Assembly: GCF_001039355.2 (NCBI RefSeq)
Contig: NW_019775674.1
Span: 97,924 to 144,501, forward strand
Direction: 5' to 3'
Origin: Lingula anatina
Lineage: Eukaryota > Brachiopoda > Lingulata > Lingulida > Lingulidae
DNA: 46,578 bases
Below are positions 1 through 10,092 of this stretch, piece by piece. A program made the position numbers and the translations under genes. Every line of letters begins with the position of its first letter. The first letter of the stretch is position 1. Under the pieces are notes generated by a model. The model saw only the letters and a program-made list of their open reading frames with translations, had not been told where the DNA came from and searched no databases.

Positions 1-428
1 TTTTGATGTAATAAAAGCATGAACTAATTTTGTAGTTGTTTCTATATTTAGTAAATTCCGAATCTTCCCTATTCTCCACAGTGAAAAAGATGCCGACTTA
101 CAAACATTGTCTATATGCTTGTCAAAGATCCCAGCTGAATAAAAAAAACACACCTAAATTTCTAGCACTGACAGATGCTTTCACAGACACATTGCCAATG
201 CGAACATTAGTGTTAGTAGCACAGTCCTTTCTATCTTTAAATTTAGATGAAAACCAGATTATTTCCGTTTTAGTGTCATTTAGAGCCAGCTTATTTGAAA
301 GCATCCACACCCGGATCTCATCAATACATTTCTCTATATCTGACACTACAGAATAATCACACCGACTATCACAAGTTACATAAATCTGAGTATCATCAGC
401 AAAAATTGTGGTCTGAAGATTGTGCTTA
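1..428 (-). mobile_element. LINE reverse transcriptase fragment (CR1/L2/Jockey-like), broken
   Basis: Read on the minus strand, this is part of a non-LTR retrotransposon reverse transcriptase. It begins just before the catalytic motif FADDTQIYVT (about 420-390), continues through the palm/thumb motif LSNKLALNDTKTE and NVSVKASVSARNLGV, then loses frame in a T-rich run near 150. After the frameshift the usual continuation is readable to the window edge (DKHIDNVCKSA, then LWRIGKIRNLLN and TTTKLVHAFITSK). The part 5' of the catalytic motif is absent, so the copy is truncated, and the 3' end lies outside the window. FADD at the YxDD position is normal for this group. It is a dead relic; the exact clade is uncertain. 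Confidence 0.85.
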
Positions 429-512
429 GGGCTTGCCCCCTCGTGTCCGCTTACTGCCCCCCCTGGCATTTTGCTCAGGCTACGGCCCTGTAAAGACTGA
501 ACAAATGCTACA

Positions 513-1184
513 ACTAAAGCCCCCGTCAAACTTATTCGGAATCAGAAGTAATCAAGCAGAACCAGCCGGAATGACTAAATTAAAAAAAAAAACTCGTACT
601 ACATTCGGGAAGAAATTTCAAATTGACCTTAATTCTTGTGAGAATGCCGTTCGAATACTCAGAATGCGCTTGAATCCGCCTGGAATGATTCGTGCACATT
701 TCGCCTGTATTAGCTCTCAAATGCAGTTCGAATGTAGGTACAAATTTATAAATATCAATAATGCTGTAAGAATGCAGTCGGAATATTTCGAATACACTTC
801 GAATGCCGTACGAGTGTAGTTCGATTGCCGGCTGAAATAGGATCGAGATGCATTTGAGATGCATTCCGGCGCATATTAGCAGGATCTGAAGTGCCTTTCC
901 ATTGTGATCAGAATGTTTAGAATGCCGTCGGAATGCCGTGAGAATGTTTAGAATGCAGTCATAGTGCAGGTAGAATACCATTCAAATGTCATTTGATAAT
1001 TTTCCACTTTGAATGCACTTCGAAAGTTTTTAACATGAGCAGAACGTTCGGGCCGGCCACAAGAATGAGTAAAATATTTGGAATGCACTCGCAATTTTTA
1101 GAATGCTCTTAGAATATCCAGGGACGCACAAAGAATCGTCTTTCCGACGGCATTCTTGCTCATTCCGCCTCTAGTGTGACGGGA
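513..1184. mobile_element. Non-autonomous DNA transposon (MITE), GTCACACT-end family, copy 1
   Basis: The left end reads CCCCCGTCAAACTTATTCGG and the right end CCTCTAGTGTGACGGG, imperfect inverted versions of one terminus. The body of about 670 bp is full of short GAATGC/GAATAT-type motifs in both directions. The same body occurs at 8613-9856, where the termini are longer and perfect, so it is a dispersed family. Open frames here are by-products of the repeated motif and have no recognisable homology. Confidence 0.75.
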
Positions 1185-1367
1185 TAATGACAGCAATTGA
1201 CATAATCCTCGGAACTCCAAACTGCAATGCCTTAATAGTTTGCTCATTTAAACAAAATTCAGTGTATAAAATTTTTAAATGAAAAAAGAATTACCCCACA
1301 TACAGAAAATATCAAAATAGAATAGAGAAGGGTCAAAATCGCAGAAAGAAATATAAGTCTAAGAAAC
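1185..1367. other. Unassigned spacer upstream of the kinase gene
   Basis: AT-rich sequence between the MITE and a candidate upstream exon of the kinase gene. It may hold the kinase promoter, but no clear TATA box or initiator could be singled out. Confidence 0.3.
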
Positions 1368-1461
1368 ATGACAACAGACAAATTTAAGGAGAAATTGAAA
1401 AAGCTGCATCCTCTCTTCCTGGACTATTTTCTATTTCGTATTTTCCCTGCCGGGTTTGATA
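1368..1461 (+). CDS. Candidate first exon of the DSTYK-like kinase gene
   Basis: An ATG opens a 31-codon frame (MTTDKFKEKLKKLHPLFLDY, then FLFRIFPAGFDS) that runs straight into a strong donor GTAAGT at 1462. The peptide is amphipathic and looks coding. The difficulty is phase: this exon would end after one base of a codon, whereas the next supported exon (2531) must start on a codon boundary. Either a short exon is missing between them, perhaps disrupted by the Penelope-like insertion, or this is not an exon of the gene. An RNA read crossing the junction would settle it. Confidence 0.3.
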
Positions 1462-1577
1462 GTAAGTACCTTTTTTTAATCTGTATTAGAACAGAATTAT
1501 TTGTATTAGTACTCAAGTATTAACAAGTCTTTTACTATTAAATTTTCTACATGGAGCATTTATGCACAATTAAAATG

Positions 1578-1579
1578 AA

Positions 1580-1618
<39 letters not shown>

Positions 1619-1620
1619 AA
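1578..1620. repeat. (AAAT)n microsatellite
   Basis: About ten copies of AAAT/ATAA directly before the Penelope-like relic. Tetranucleotide A-rich tracts often mark retroelement insertion points. Confidence 0.85.
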
Positions 1621-1737
1621 AACAAGAGACATGTAATAACCCCGACTCCGAGTTTCACGGGCATCGTCAGGTTTAATAATCAGGAGGTTTAATACATGTA
1701 GTCAGGAGGTTTAGTCGTCAGGAGGCATGACATATAT

Positions 1738-1995
1738 ATGCATTTGTGCTGCAGGCAATTCAAGTTGAGATATAATAATCACACTAAGTCATTTAGGGAC
1801 AAAAAATATGCAGTAGAAACTGAGTTATCTAAATACATTTGGAAATCAAAAGAAAGTAACACTCAGTGTGACATTAGATGGGACGTCATAAAAAAACAGC
1901 GCCACAAAGGAGAGATCAGCACCTATGCAACCTTTGCCTGGTCGAAAAACTGTTGATAATGATAATACCAGATACTCTAAATTAAAGAACTGAAA
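1738..1995 (+). pseudogene. GIY-YIG endonuclease C-terminus of a Penelope-like element, frameshifted
   Basis: The frame at 1738-1900 reads CRQFKLRYNNHTKSF, then ETELSKYIWKSKE and CDIRWDVIKK, which matches the later part of GIY-YIG nuclease domains in Penelope-like elements (the RYNNHxxSF and TELSKYIW blocks). Near 1900 the frame shifts; the expected Cys-rich ending CNLCLVEKLL is readable at about 1926-1955 in another frame. The catalytic GIY-YIG strand and the whole reverse transcriptase are absent, so it encodes nothing functional. Confidence 0.7.
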
Positions 1996-2100
1996 TAATT
2001 ACCATGTGTCTGCATAAGGTGACTTAACTGACACGACGTGCGACGTAAGTGTCGTCACACCTTGTAGATAAACGACTAAAAACATTTTCAAATAAACCCC

Positions 2101-2147
2101 CTGACGATCGGGCATACCTTCTGGGTATGCCCGTGAAACTCGGAGTC
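2101..2147 (+). ncRNA. Hammerhead-ribozyme-like hairpin at the Penelope-like terminus
   Basis: CTGACGA (2101-2107) fits the hammerhead core C3-U-G-A-N-G-A. It is followed by a perfect 10-bp hairpin (2109-2118 with 2124-2133, five-base loop), then GAAAC (2135-2139), a possible 3-bp stem III closed by CGG, and AGTC ending at 2147 as a possible cleavage site. Hammerheads are an established feature of Penelope-like elements. Against activity: the first stem II position is a U-U mismatch, and stem I does not form with the local 3' flank. The four C at 2097-2100 would pair with the GGGG that follows the same motif in the inverted left copy. Probably a relic. Confidence 0.4.
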
Positions 2148-2530
2148 ACATATATATGAGTGTTTTTTTTAAAATATGCAATAAAGAATTAAAAAAGCAC
2201 GAGATTAATGGGGGTCATTAAACATATGAAACAGATCAGATGCATTTTAATATTTTCGATAACCTTTAAAAACATTTAAACCGGTTTTTTCTAAATGTTT
2301 TCAAATATTTCTTAGGCCTAATATGATTAGAAATATTTTCGATGATTTCCAAATTTTTTTCAGAAAGCAACATGCTTCTAGTGTGTCTGATACCACATAT
2401 CAGACAAAACATTTTTTAATATTTTGACGACAATTTGGTATTTTTCAAAATATTTGTATAATATTGTACCCGTTTTAGTACAAAGATAAATTTTATGTTT
2501 CCTTTTTATAATTTGATGTGCATATTTCAG

Positions 2531-5451
2531 GCTCAAAGTGCACTAAAACAGGGCTGTGCGACACCCGAGTTCTCCAAGTTTCTTGTTGGGCTGAGGAAAC
2601 TTTTTCCCAAGACCCTCAAATCATACCAGGAGGTTAAATACCGGTAACAACACGTTCCTTTGGTTGTTTATTATTTTTTTAATATTTTTTTAAAATTAAT
2701 GGTTGCTCTCTAACGTGTAATTCAGTGAGCGGTCAATAGGTTAAACAGGTATGAACTCTCAAATATTAACTACTTCAACAACAATTATTAACCAGAAGAA
2801 AACAATTAATTTTTTCATTTTCAATTTTAGATTGGTGGTCCACATTCTGCGTAGGTCTGCTTTTCATCTTAAGACAGCTTTAAGCATCTTTGAAAGGCCA
2901 GAAGAGCTCGAACTAAAGGCTGCCGAAATCATTCGACAGATTGAACAAATAAAAAAAGGTGTTGAAGAAATGCATTTTGAATTACAAGGCATGTTAAATA
3001 CAAAGGCTCAGCAAACTGTACAGCAAATCAAAGATTACCTGAATATGAATAACGAACGTGTCCTTAAATGGAAAGACAGCGATTGTCCAAAGCCAACTGA
3101 ACGCTGGGATGACCTTTACCAGCAAGCTAATACCCTAGTCCTCGGTAGAATCCGCGAACTACTGGAGGAATGGAACACCGACACGGAGTTCTTTAAAAAT
3201 GCACAGAAGGAGATCATAGAGAACTTCCACGAAAAGTTCAACACCATAGAGAACCAAATTGCTCTTTTGGAAGGTCAGTTAACCGGCAACGATATGCTTT
3301 TAGTCGAGGATGCAAACCCCACAGACTTAAAAGACGGGGAGGACACTGCTACTTTCACCATAAGTACCACTGCGAAAGTCATCATTGGCGTCACTTTTCC
3401 ATTATGGTTTCCAATAGGTGTTGCAGCTGCACCTTTCCTTGCCCCTTTTGCCCTTGAGAGCGTACTAAAAAAGCTCAAAGAGAAGAAACAAATCAAAGAG
3501 TATAAAAAACACAAAGCGGTAGTTATGGAAAGTATATCAGAAAAGGTACTCGAAGATTTTATCGAAGGTAACCTTTTGAGGAAAGTGATGGGGTACTTGA
3601 AATCTGCAGTTGCCACGTGGGATAATAAACTGAAATCTATTCTAAAACTCCTACATGATGATCTTCTGCTCACGAAAGGATTGCTAAGTGAGAGTCAGAC
3701 AGCGGAATTAAAGTTGCAACTGTATCAGAAAGTTCTCCAACGGAATGATGCCTTACAGGGAAATCTAGGGTTGTTGTACGTGACAAAAATCCGGGAAGAC
3801 ATCAACGCAAATACGGAAATACATTGGATCTTGCCTGCTGTTGCCGCTGGTTCGTTTGGCGAAAACGAATTTTATGCAGTCACCCTTCTATCAAGAAACA
3901 ACATGAAAGCAACGGCTAAGGTGATGAAGCAGTGTGCAACAGCAGAGAACGTGGGTGAAGCTATACTGGAGGAGGAAATTTTGAGGTGAGATGTACACAT
4001 AAGGATAGATGCTAAGATTTTGCTACCTAAATTTGTAATTTTAGCTGTTGAAAAAATGCTTTCAATGCGGCATTTTAGGAAATATGGGGATTGGAATACC
4101 ACTGTACAACTTTTAATGTGGGAAAAAGGGAAATAATTCGCTACATTTGATACGTATATTGACATAATCAGTTTGACTATTTTTGTTTATTTAGGAGACT
4201 TAATAGAACCCCAAACATCATCAAGTTCGTAGGAACCAGCGCCATCATAGAGCCAGATGGTAACAGGCGCCTTGTCATTTTAATGGAGTATTGCCCCCAA
4301 ACCCTGGCATATATGTTTAGTGCAGATGTAGCAAGTCCCAAAGGACGACAAGAGATCATAAATCCTGGTTTGAAGCAGCCGTTAGATCCTGGTGTTGTGC
4401 GTTCCTTTGCTGACTTTGGTGGGCAAATATGCACTGGATTGAAATACTTGCATTCTCTAGGATACATTCACCGAGACTTGAAACTGGAAAATATATTGGT
4501 AAGATACGCACCATTTCTTGGATATGTTAAAAAGTTACACGCTGTTACTTTTAGAAACTCCAGCTTTATATATCATAAGTTAAAAACACCCTAAGTTACA
4601 TACTATCTTATACTGTTGCTGATAGGACACAAATGTTTTGACTAATTAAAAAAAAAATGGACGGTATTCGGTACAAGACTGGTTGTACAAATATATATGT
4701 GGTTAACTATTTGCATAAAAAATATACATATGTTTTATCTAAAGACAAATAAGCACGATAAGAAGATCATTAAACAGAAACGTGGAAATGATTAGTGCGC
4801 ATTTTCGTCTTTACATTAACGTGCGGTTTTTCATTTCTTTTTTAATGCCAACAGGTAACTGACGAAGACGAAGTTAGACTTGCTGATGTGGGACTGACAA
4901 AACGACAGTGTGACATCACTGGTACACTATGTGGAAGACTGGTTTACATGGCACCAGAAATTTTGAAGAAGGAAAAGTACGGAGCACCTGCAGATATGTA
5001 CACGGTTGGGATCATGCTTTGGGAAATGTGGTACGGGAAACGTGTCTACAACCTGCCTTGCTTTGAGAACTTAGAAAATATATCGGATTTTTTTTCGGTG
5101 AGTTAAACCTACTAGTCATGCATTCTCCACAAACCTTGCTTAAGTCCAACGAAAGGAAATAAACAGAATCTGATGCCATGGTGCCACATTTTAGACAGCA
5201 ATTTCTGTACTTTTTACTTCATAGCTAACTTGAGAAAGAAAAAAGGGTAAAAGTAAATATAATAAACGTATGACTTTTATTTTTAGTTTGACTGGTCACC
5301 AATTATTACCCTGGAGGGTTTTACCCCACCTCTACCTGAGTGGTGTCAAGAGCTAAAAAAGCTGCTTTCCCCTACACCATCTGAGAGACCAACAGCAAAA
5401 GAAATGGAGAGATTCCTTGCAAAAGCAAAAGACACGATTGACAAAAGATGA
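2531..5451 (+). CDS. DSTYK-like protein kinase with coiled-coil and hydrophobic N-terminal region
   Basis: Five exons join in phase: 2531-2643, 2831-3985, 4195-4498, 4855-5097 and 5287-5451 (TGA), giving 659 residues from the first supported codon; the true N-terminus is missing. An ATG at 2751 is intronic: the acceptor TTTTAG at 2830 joins 2643 to give EVKYRLVVHILRR. Residues 40-190 are helical and charged (coiled-coil-like); 220-246 is hydrophobic (VIIGVTFPLWFPIGVAAAPF), perhaps membrane-inserting. The kinase domain starts near 370: degenerate glycine loop AAGSFG, likely ATP lysine 401 (TAKVM), catalytic HRDLKLEN with Asp517, DVG in place of DFG at 535-537, MAPE, and the terminal ERPTAKEM block. 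Key catalytic residues are kept, so it may be active. The layout resembles the DSTYK-like kinases of bivalves; human DSTYK is longer. That assignment is from recall of the family and is less certain than the kinase call. Confidence 0.85.
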
Positions 5452-5863
5452 GCTCCAAAGTACATGTGCATGTATATAATAGAGGTTTACTTTAAAAGCT
5501 GACTTTGTTGTCAATGAAAACAGGTAAACTTTGTTTTTATGCTATCTTGATAACAAAAAAGCGATTTAGGGGCCTAAAGGGCAGGAAGACAAATCTTTTT
5601 ATTTGGGGGTGGGGTGGCATGAATATAATATGGTTCTACGATAAACAGCCCCAGGGGAAATTCCCAGTATGTGCATTACATGTATATGTTGTGATGCATA
5701 TTAGAATTGCTAGGTGGTCTGGGGCTGTCATCACTAAAATGCATTTTACTATTTTCCTATACCGGTATGTTTCTTAACAATAATTGCCTCCGGCTGATTC
5801 TGCAAGAAAGAGATAATTGAACATTTCCAATCAAAGCTTTACAAAGGGATGTTAAATTCAAAT

Positions 5864-5869
5864 AATAAA
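5864..5869 (+). terminator. Candidate poly(A) signal of the kinase gene
   Basis: AATAAA about 410 bp after the stop codon, within an A-rich run. It is the first canonical hexamer I noticed on this strand after the gene. Such hexamers are common in AT-rich DNA, so the call is weak. Confidence 0.3.
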
Positions 5870-6168
5870 AAAAAACATCAAAGGATGTTTTTGTTATTTT
5901 AATGCTTACAAGCAGTTGTGACGAAATGAACCTAAATAACGGTAGCTATTTAGTTTTAAAATTGCTAAGTTTTGCTAGTTAATTGCTAAATTCTGCTAGT
6001 GATTGTAAGTGGTGCTGTTTGTGTTGAACATTTGTGTTAAAAATCTGTTAAGGTTCCATAACTTTAGATAATATCAACTTTTAATAATTTTGTAAGTGTT
6101 TTTACAGCAATTAATCTAATTATTGAGTGAATAGTTTAATCATTTATGTTGAAGCTAGTAAATGCCCC

Positions 6169-6443
6169 TTTTCACATCGTGCTTTACTGATATACGTATC
6201 GGAATCGAAAGCCTTTGGCTTAACCTAACGTGTGCTCAATGTCAATGTAAGGGTGGGGCGGTCACAAGTCGGCTTTAAACTCGGAATCCCCAAAATTCCA
6301 ATCAAAATTCATTCACATAACTGTCGATTAAGGGGACTCAATTCAGATGAATTGATAGCGGTTTGGTGCGAGGAAGGTATGTCATGACAAACTTTCAAGT
6401 ACATTCATTTTGATACATTATTGTGTAACGCACGATGTGAAAA
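6169..6443. mobile_element. Small MITE-like element with 14-bp perfect inverted ends
   Basis: TTTTCACATCGTGC at 6169-6182 is repeated exactly inverted (GCACGATGTGAAAA) at 6430-6443, giving a 275-bp unit. The interior has no coding sign. A target-site duplication was not evident. Confidence 0.5.
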
Positions 6444-6835
6444 TGTTAGCTTTCGCATTTTCTTTGATTTAGCCCGTAGGAACTAGCTGTACATCTTGAA
6501 ATGGAATCTTTCAGATGATCTTGGTCGTAAAACAAATCTTATTCAAACGCCTTATATGTTTATTGTAACACAAAAAGCATTGAAAAGTGAGGAAGATACA
6601 TTTATGAACCCATTGAAATCAAGGGCTCCTGAAGTAAAACATAGAATAACAGCGTGAGACCCTGTGGGAATTAGTCCATTTAACAGTTTGGTGAAATGAA
6701 ACTGCTCCGCCCTGCGTGACTCAGCAGTAGAGGGGGTTACATGTATTTGCGGGGTTCTGTGCAATTACTCGGCGGAGAATCTGGAGTTATGCTAAGGTCA
6801 TGCTTAATTTGCATTACATAACGTATACAGGGATG

Positions 6836-6990
6836 TTTCGAGGTAATCATTTTTTGTCCAAATTTCAAAATTACAACATCGAAATTTTGAGATAACAATT
6901 TTTTTGTCCAAATTTCAAAATATTACCTCGAAATTTCTTTTTATTATTTTTGTACAAATTTTGAAACACTACCTTGAAATCTCGAAATAA
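6836..6990 (+). repeat. Short tandem repeat of about 60 bp
   Basis: Two and a half diverged copies of a unit containing TTTTTTGTCCAAATTTCAAAA and CGAAATTTTGAGATAA. Flanking sequence from 6444 to 8612 has no gene that I can recognise. It includes a CT-rich microsatellite at about 7600-7665. Confidence 0.5.
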
Positions 6991-8612
6991 TTTTTTTTCA
7001 ACATGACACCAGTCGGCTTCGGTAGTTTTCTGTCTCTAACAGGTAAAAATTGTTTTGTGAGCAGTAGGTTCCCCATTTTGTTTTATATGAAATATGTTAT
7101 TACTTCATTTAGATGCTGTATTTCTTTGGTGACCGAAACACGTTTGATTGTTGCCGTTTTATGTTACATTTAGGAATAAAATGCAGTACATGCAATGCAA
7201 TATTAACCGATGTTTAAACATTATGCCTTGTGATTTTAATTTAATGCATCTTGTTAATTCCGGAGCCCACACCAGACCTTGATGGATGGAGCCTGGACTC
7301 ACCTAAAAGGCACGTGCTTCGGATTACCTTAATCAGTGGTCTAATTTTACTTTCTGATCAGCCCATCTTACCTTCTCATCTACACCAAAAAGTGAATTCT
7401 CTGCAACAACGTAACCTATCGATCTATCCCTTAATATGTTCTAGGTAGCTATGGAGGCCCATTTCAAGAAAAAAATCTTCGTAGGAAAGAACATTTCCTG
7501 GCTATTGAACAATGCGGCAAACTTGAGTGATTACAGGCCCTGTCCCCCATCCTCACTTTTATGCATGTACTTTACAACAAAATTTATTCCAATCGCCTTT
7601 TCTCCATCTTTCTCTCTTTCTTTCTTCCTGTCTCTCCTTTCTTGTCTGTCTGTCTCTCTTTCTCTGTATTTTAGATACTTTAATCAATGTTATGTTATTT
7701 TTTTGAAAAAATTATAAATGTATAGATGTAAATCATAAGCTCCCCTTAAAATTACTCAAAAATTGAATTTGCCGCCATCTTGGGAAATTTTGAGGATCGT
7801 AATGTATTGTATAGCGTAGCTCTTAAACTACAGACTTGACATAAAATATATATATCGCATAGGATATCTGACTGGAGAAGTATGGAGTGTGTAGCTACCA
7901 AGTCTGTTGCACTGCTGTATTGTGTAATATGCAGTGATTTAATTGGCTAGTGCTCCTTTGGGCTGGTCAAAGCTTGGCTTTGATGAAACATGGTCTTGCA
8001 AAAAAGTATCCATGTGTCTGCAACTAATATATCGAAGAATTAGAAATTTTGCATGCAAGCGGTCGGTTTTGCAGTGCGTAAAATGAGTTAAGCAGTGTTT
8101 TATAATTGTGTTAAGCTGTGCCAGAATGGCGCGCAAAAGGCAGACATTGCCAGACAGATTATTGTGTCAAACGGGATGGTCTGCTCAGTTTTATAGAGTT
8201 ATGTCCAGACTGATATACCTACACAGAGACCACGCCTCTAATGAATTGGGGACCATGACCGTTTCTGGGTAGAACACTGACACCGCGTGGCTTTTTTTAT
8301 TGAGGTCAGATTTCATCCGTACCGCTAAACTGGTCAAAACAGAGTTTACAGATATCCCGAAGAGGCCTACGACAAGGCGTGTGCTACTTCTTAAGTGACT
8401 AGAGTCATTTAGAGCGTCACTATTTGGAGTGGATACCATATTGGTGCCAAAACGCTAACGGAAGTCATCGATGACCAGATCAAATAAAGGAATACTCTGG
8501 GAACCACTTGACCCCCATTTGATAGGGGGCACCTCAGGAACAATGTTAATTGAAAAAGTTTTAACTGTTACCTGGAATTTTATTCTAAATTAAACTCTAA
8601 AAACCTATCCTT
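6991..8612. other. Gene-free stretch
   Basis: Only short frames without recognisable homology are present. A pyrimidine-rich TCTT/TCTC tract lies at about 7600-7665. Frames on the minus strand at 7939-8136 and 8191-8439 look like translated repeat DNA rather than genes, since no domain motif is visible in them. Confidence 0.5.
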
Positions 8613-9856
8613 ATACCCCCGTCACACTTATTTGGAATCAGCAGGAATGAAGAAGAAGGAGCCCAAACGAAGAATTTTTAAAGTTCGAACCACATTCGGG
8701 GAAAAAATTTCAAATTGACCTTAATTATTGTAAGAGTACCGTTGGAATACTCAGAATGCGCTTGAATTAGCCTGGAATGATGAGTGCATTTTCGACTGTG
8801 TAGCTCTCAAACGCAGTTCGAATGTAGTTGGAAAACTAGGAATATTTATAATGCTGTAAGAAGGCAGTAAGAATATTTAGAATATACTTTGAACCGGGCA
8901 CTAGTATAGTTCGATTGCTGCCAAAATTAATATTTCAGCTCATCCGAGGCACATTCGAAACATTCTGGCGGAGTATAAAATCCCCGTCACACTAGAGGCG
9001 GAATGATTAAGAATGGCATCTGAAATACAATTCTTTGTGCATTCCAGGATATTCGAAGAGCATTCTAAGAACATTCTAAAAATTCTGAGTGCATTCTAAA
9101 TATTTTTACCCATTCTTGTGTTCCGACAGCACTCAAAACATTATGATCAGTTTACATTCCTGTGGCGTTATTTATACACTCTGGGTATCGTGTTACATTC
9201 TAAGCATGTTAGAAAGTAATTTTAATTTAAGTATTTTAGGTATTTCAGCTGCATTATGTTTGAATTCGTTATATTTCAAACCATCATTGGCAGCCAAACA
9301 GAGAGCAGTTGACTGCATTTGAGTTCGCTTCATATATCATTCGAGGCACCTTCTCACATACACTGTACTTCTGTCTGTATTCGGCCAGCAGTCAAACCAC
9401 ACTCGTATGGCATTTGAATTTCATTCGGAATATTCTGACTGCAATTTGAAATTTCCTCCCGATTATGGTACGGATTTTTCAATTAATTCATTTGGCTGGT
9501 TCTAGCTTGATTCCTGCTGGTTCCGAATAAGTGCGACGGGGGCCTTAAGTCGCATGCCAGTTCGAATATTCCTAGAATGTGATCAGAATGTTTCGAATGT
9601 TGTTGGAATGCCGTGAGAATATTTAGAATGCATGCAGTCACAGTGCTTTTAGAATACTACTCAAATGCCATTGATAATTTTCCACTTGGAATGCACTTCG
9701 AAAGCTTTTAACATTCAGGCCGACCACAAGAATGGGTAAAACTATTTGAAATGCACTCGCAATTTTTAGAATGCTCTTAGAATATCCAGGAACGCACAAA
9801 GAATTGTCTTTCCGACGGCATTCTTGTTCATTCTGCCTCTAGTGTGACGGGGGTAT
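8613..9856. mobile_element. MITE, GTCACACT-end family, copy 2, interrupted by copy 3
   Basis: The ends ATACCCCCGTCACACT (8613-8628) and AGTGTGACGGGGGTAT (9841-9856) are perfect 16-bp inverted repeats. The outer element is split in two, 8613-8981 and 9543-9856, by an inserted copy of the same family. Joined, the two parts total about 680 bp, close to the ~670 bp of copy 1, and the sequence order matches copy 1 across the break (the GTGATCAGAATGTTT block lies just after the insertion). Confidence 0.8.
8982..9542 (-). mobile_element. MITE, GTCACACT-end family, copy 3, nested and inverted
   Basis: It begins CCCCGTCACACTAGAGGCGG, which is the reverse complement of the family's right end, and finishes TTCCGAATAAGTGCGACGGG, the reverse of the left end. 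It is therefore a complete 561-bp copy in reverse orientation within copy 2. Frames inside it are not genes. Confidence 0.8.
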
Positions 9857-10092
9857 CATGACATGTAGTATGTTGTGCGTGCGACTGTGTGACTCGCTGA
9901 AATAAAATTAATTTGATTAGCCTTCATGCTGCAGACTCAGTGGATTAATTGAAATTAACTTGGAATGAAACCTCGCGTCATATCAATCTACCCAACGCTG
10001 ATGCAAAATAAAGGTCAACCGTGACGTGCGACTCATTTCAGACTAGTCCATGGGTCAAATACATGAACCCTCCGCCCTCCCCTTTATATATA
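9857..10092. other. Spacer with no recognised feature
   Basis: Unremarkable AT-rich sequence between the nested MITE and the long inverted-arm element. Confidence 0.4.

Larger units (their letters stand above)
1640..2150 (+). mobile_element. Penelope-like element relic (GIY-YIG end plus inverted terminal motifs)
   Basis: A roughly 510-bp relic in the presumed first intron of the kinase gene. The middle encodes the end of a GIY-YIG endonuclease of the type carried by Penelope-like retroelements. Both borders carry the same motif in opposite orientation: GACTCCGAGTTTCACGGGCA at 1644-1663 and TGCCCGTGAAACTCGGAGTC at 2128-2147. Terminal sequences in direct or inverted orientation are known for this class. 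Near the left border the motif CAGGAGG occurs three times (1681-1724). Confidence 0.65.

Noticed and set aside
36-356. 106-codon plus-strand frame at the left edge
   Set aside because: It is the antisense shadow of the LINE reverse transcriptase.
2751-2830. ATG at 2751 as start of the kinase gene
   Set aside because: The first 26 codons are AT-rich intron sequence ending in a good acceptor TTTTAG; splicing from 2643 restores a natural helix and phase.
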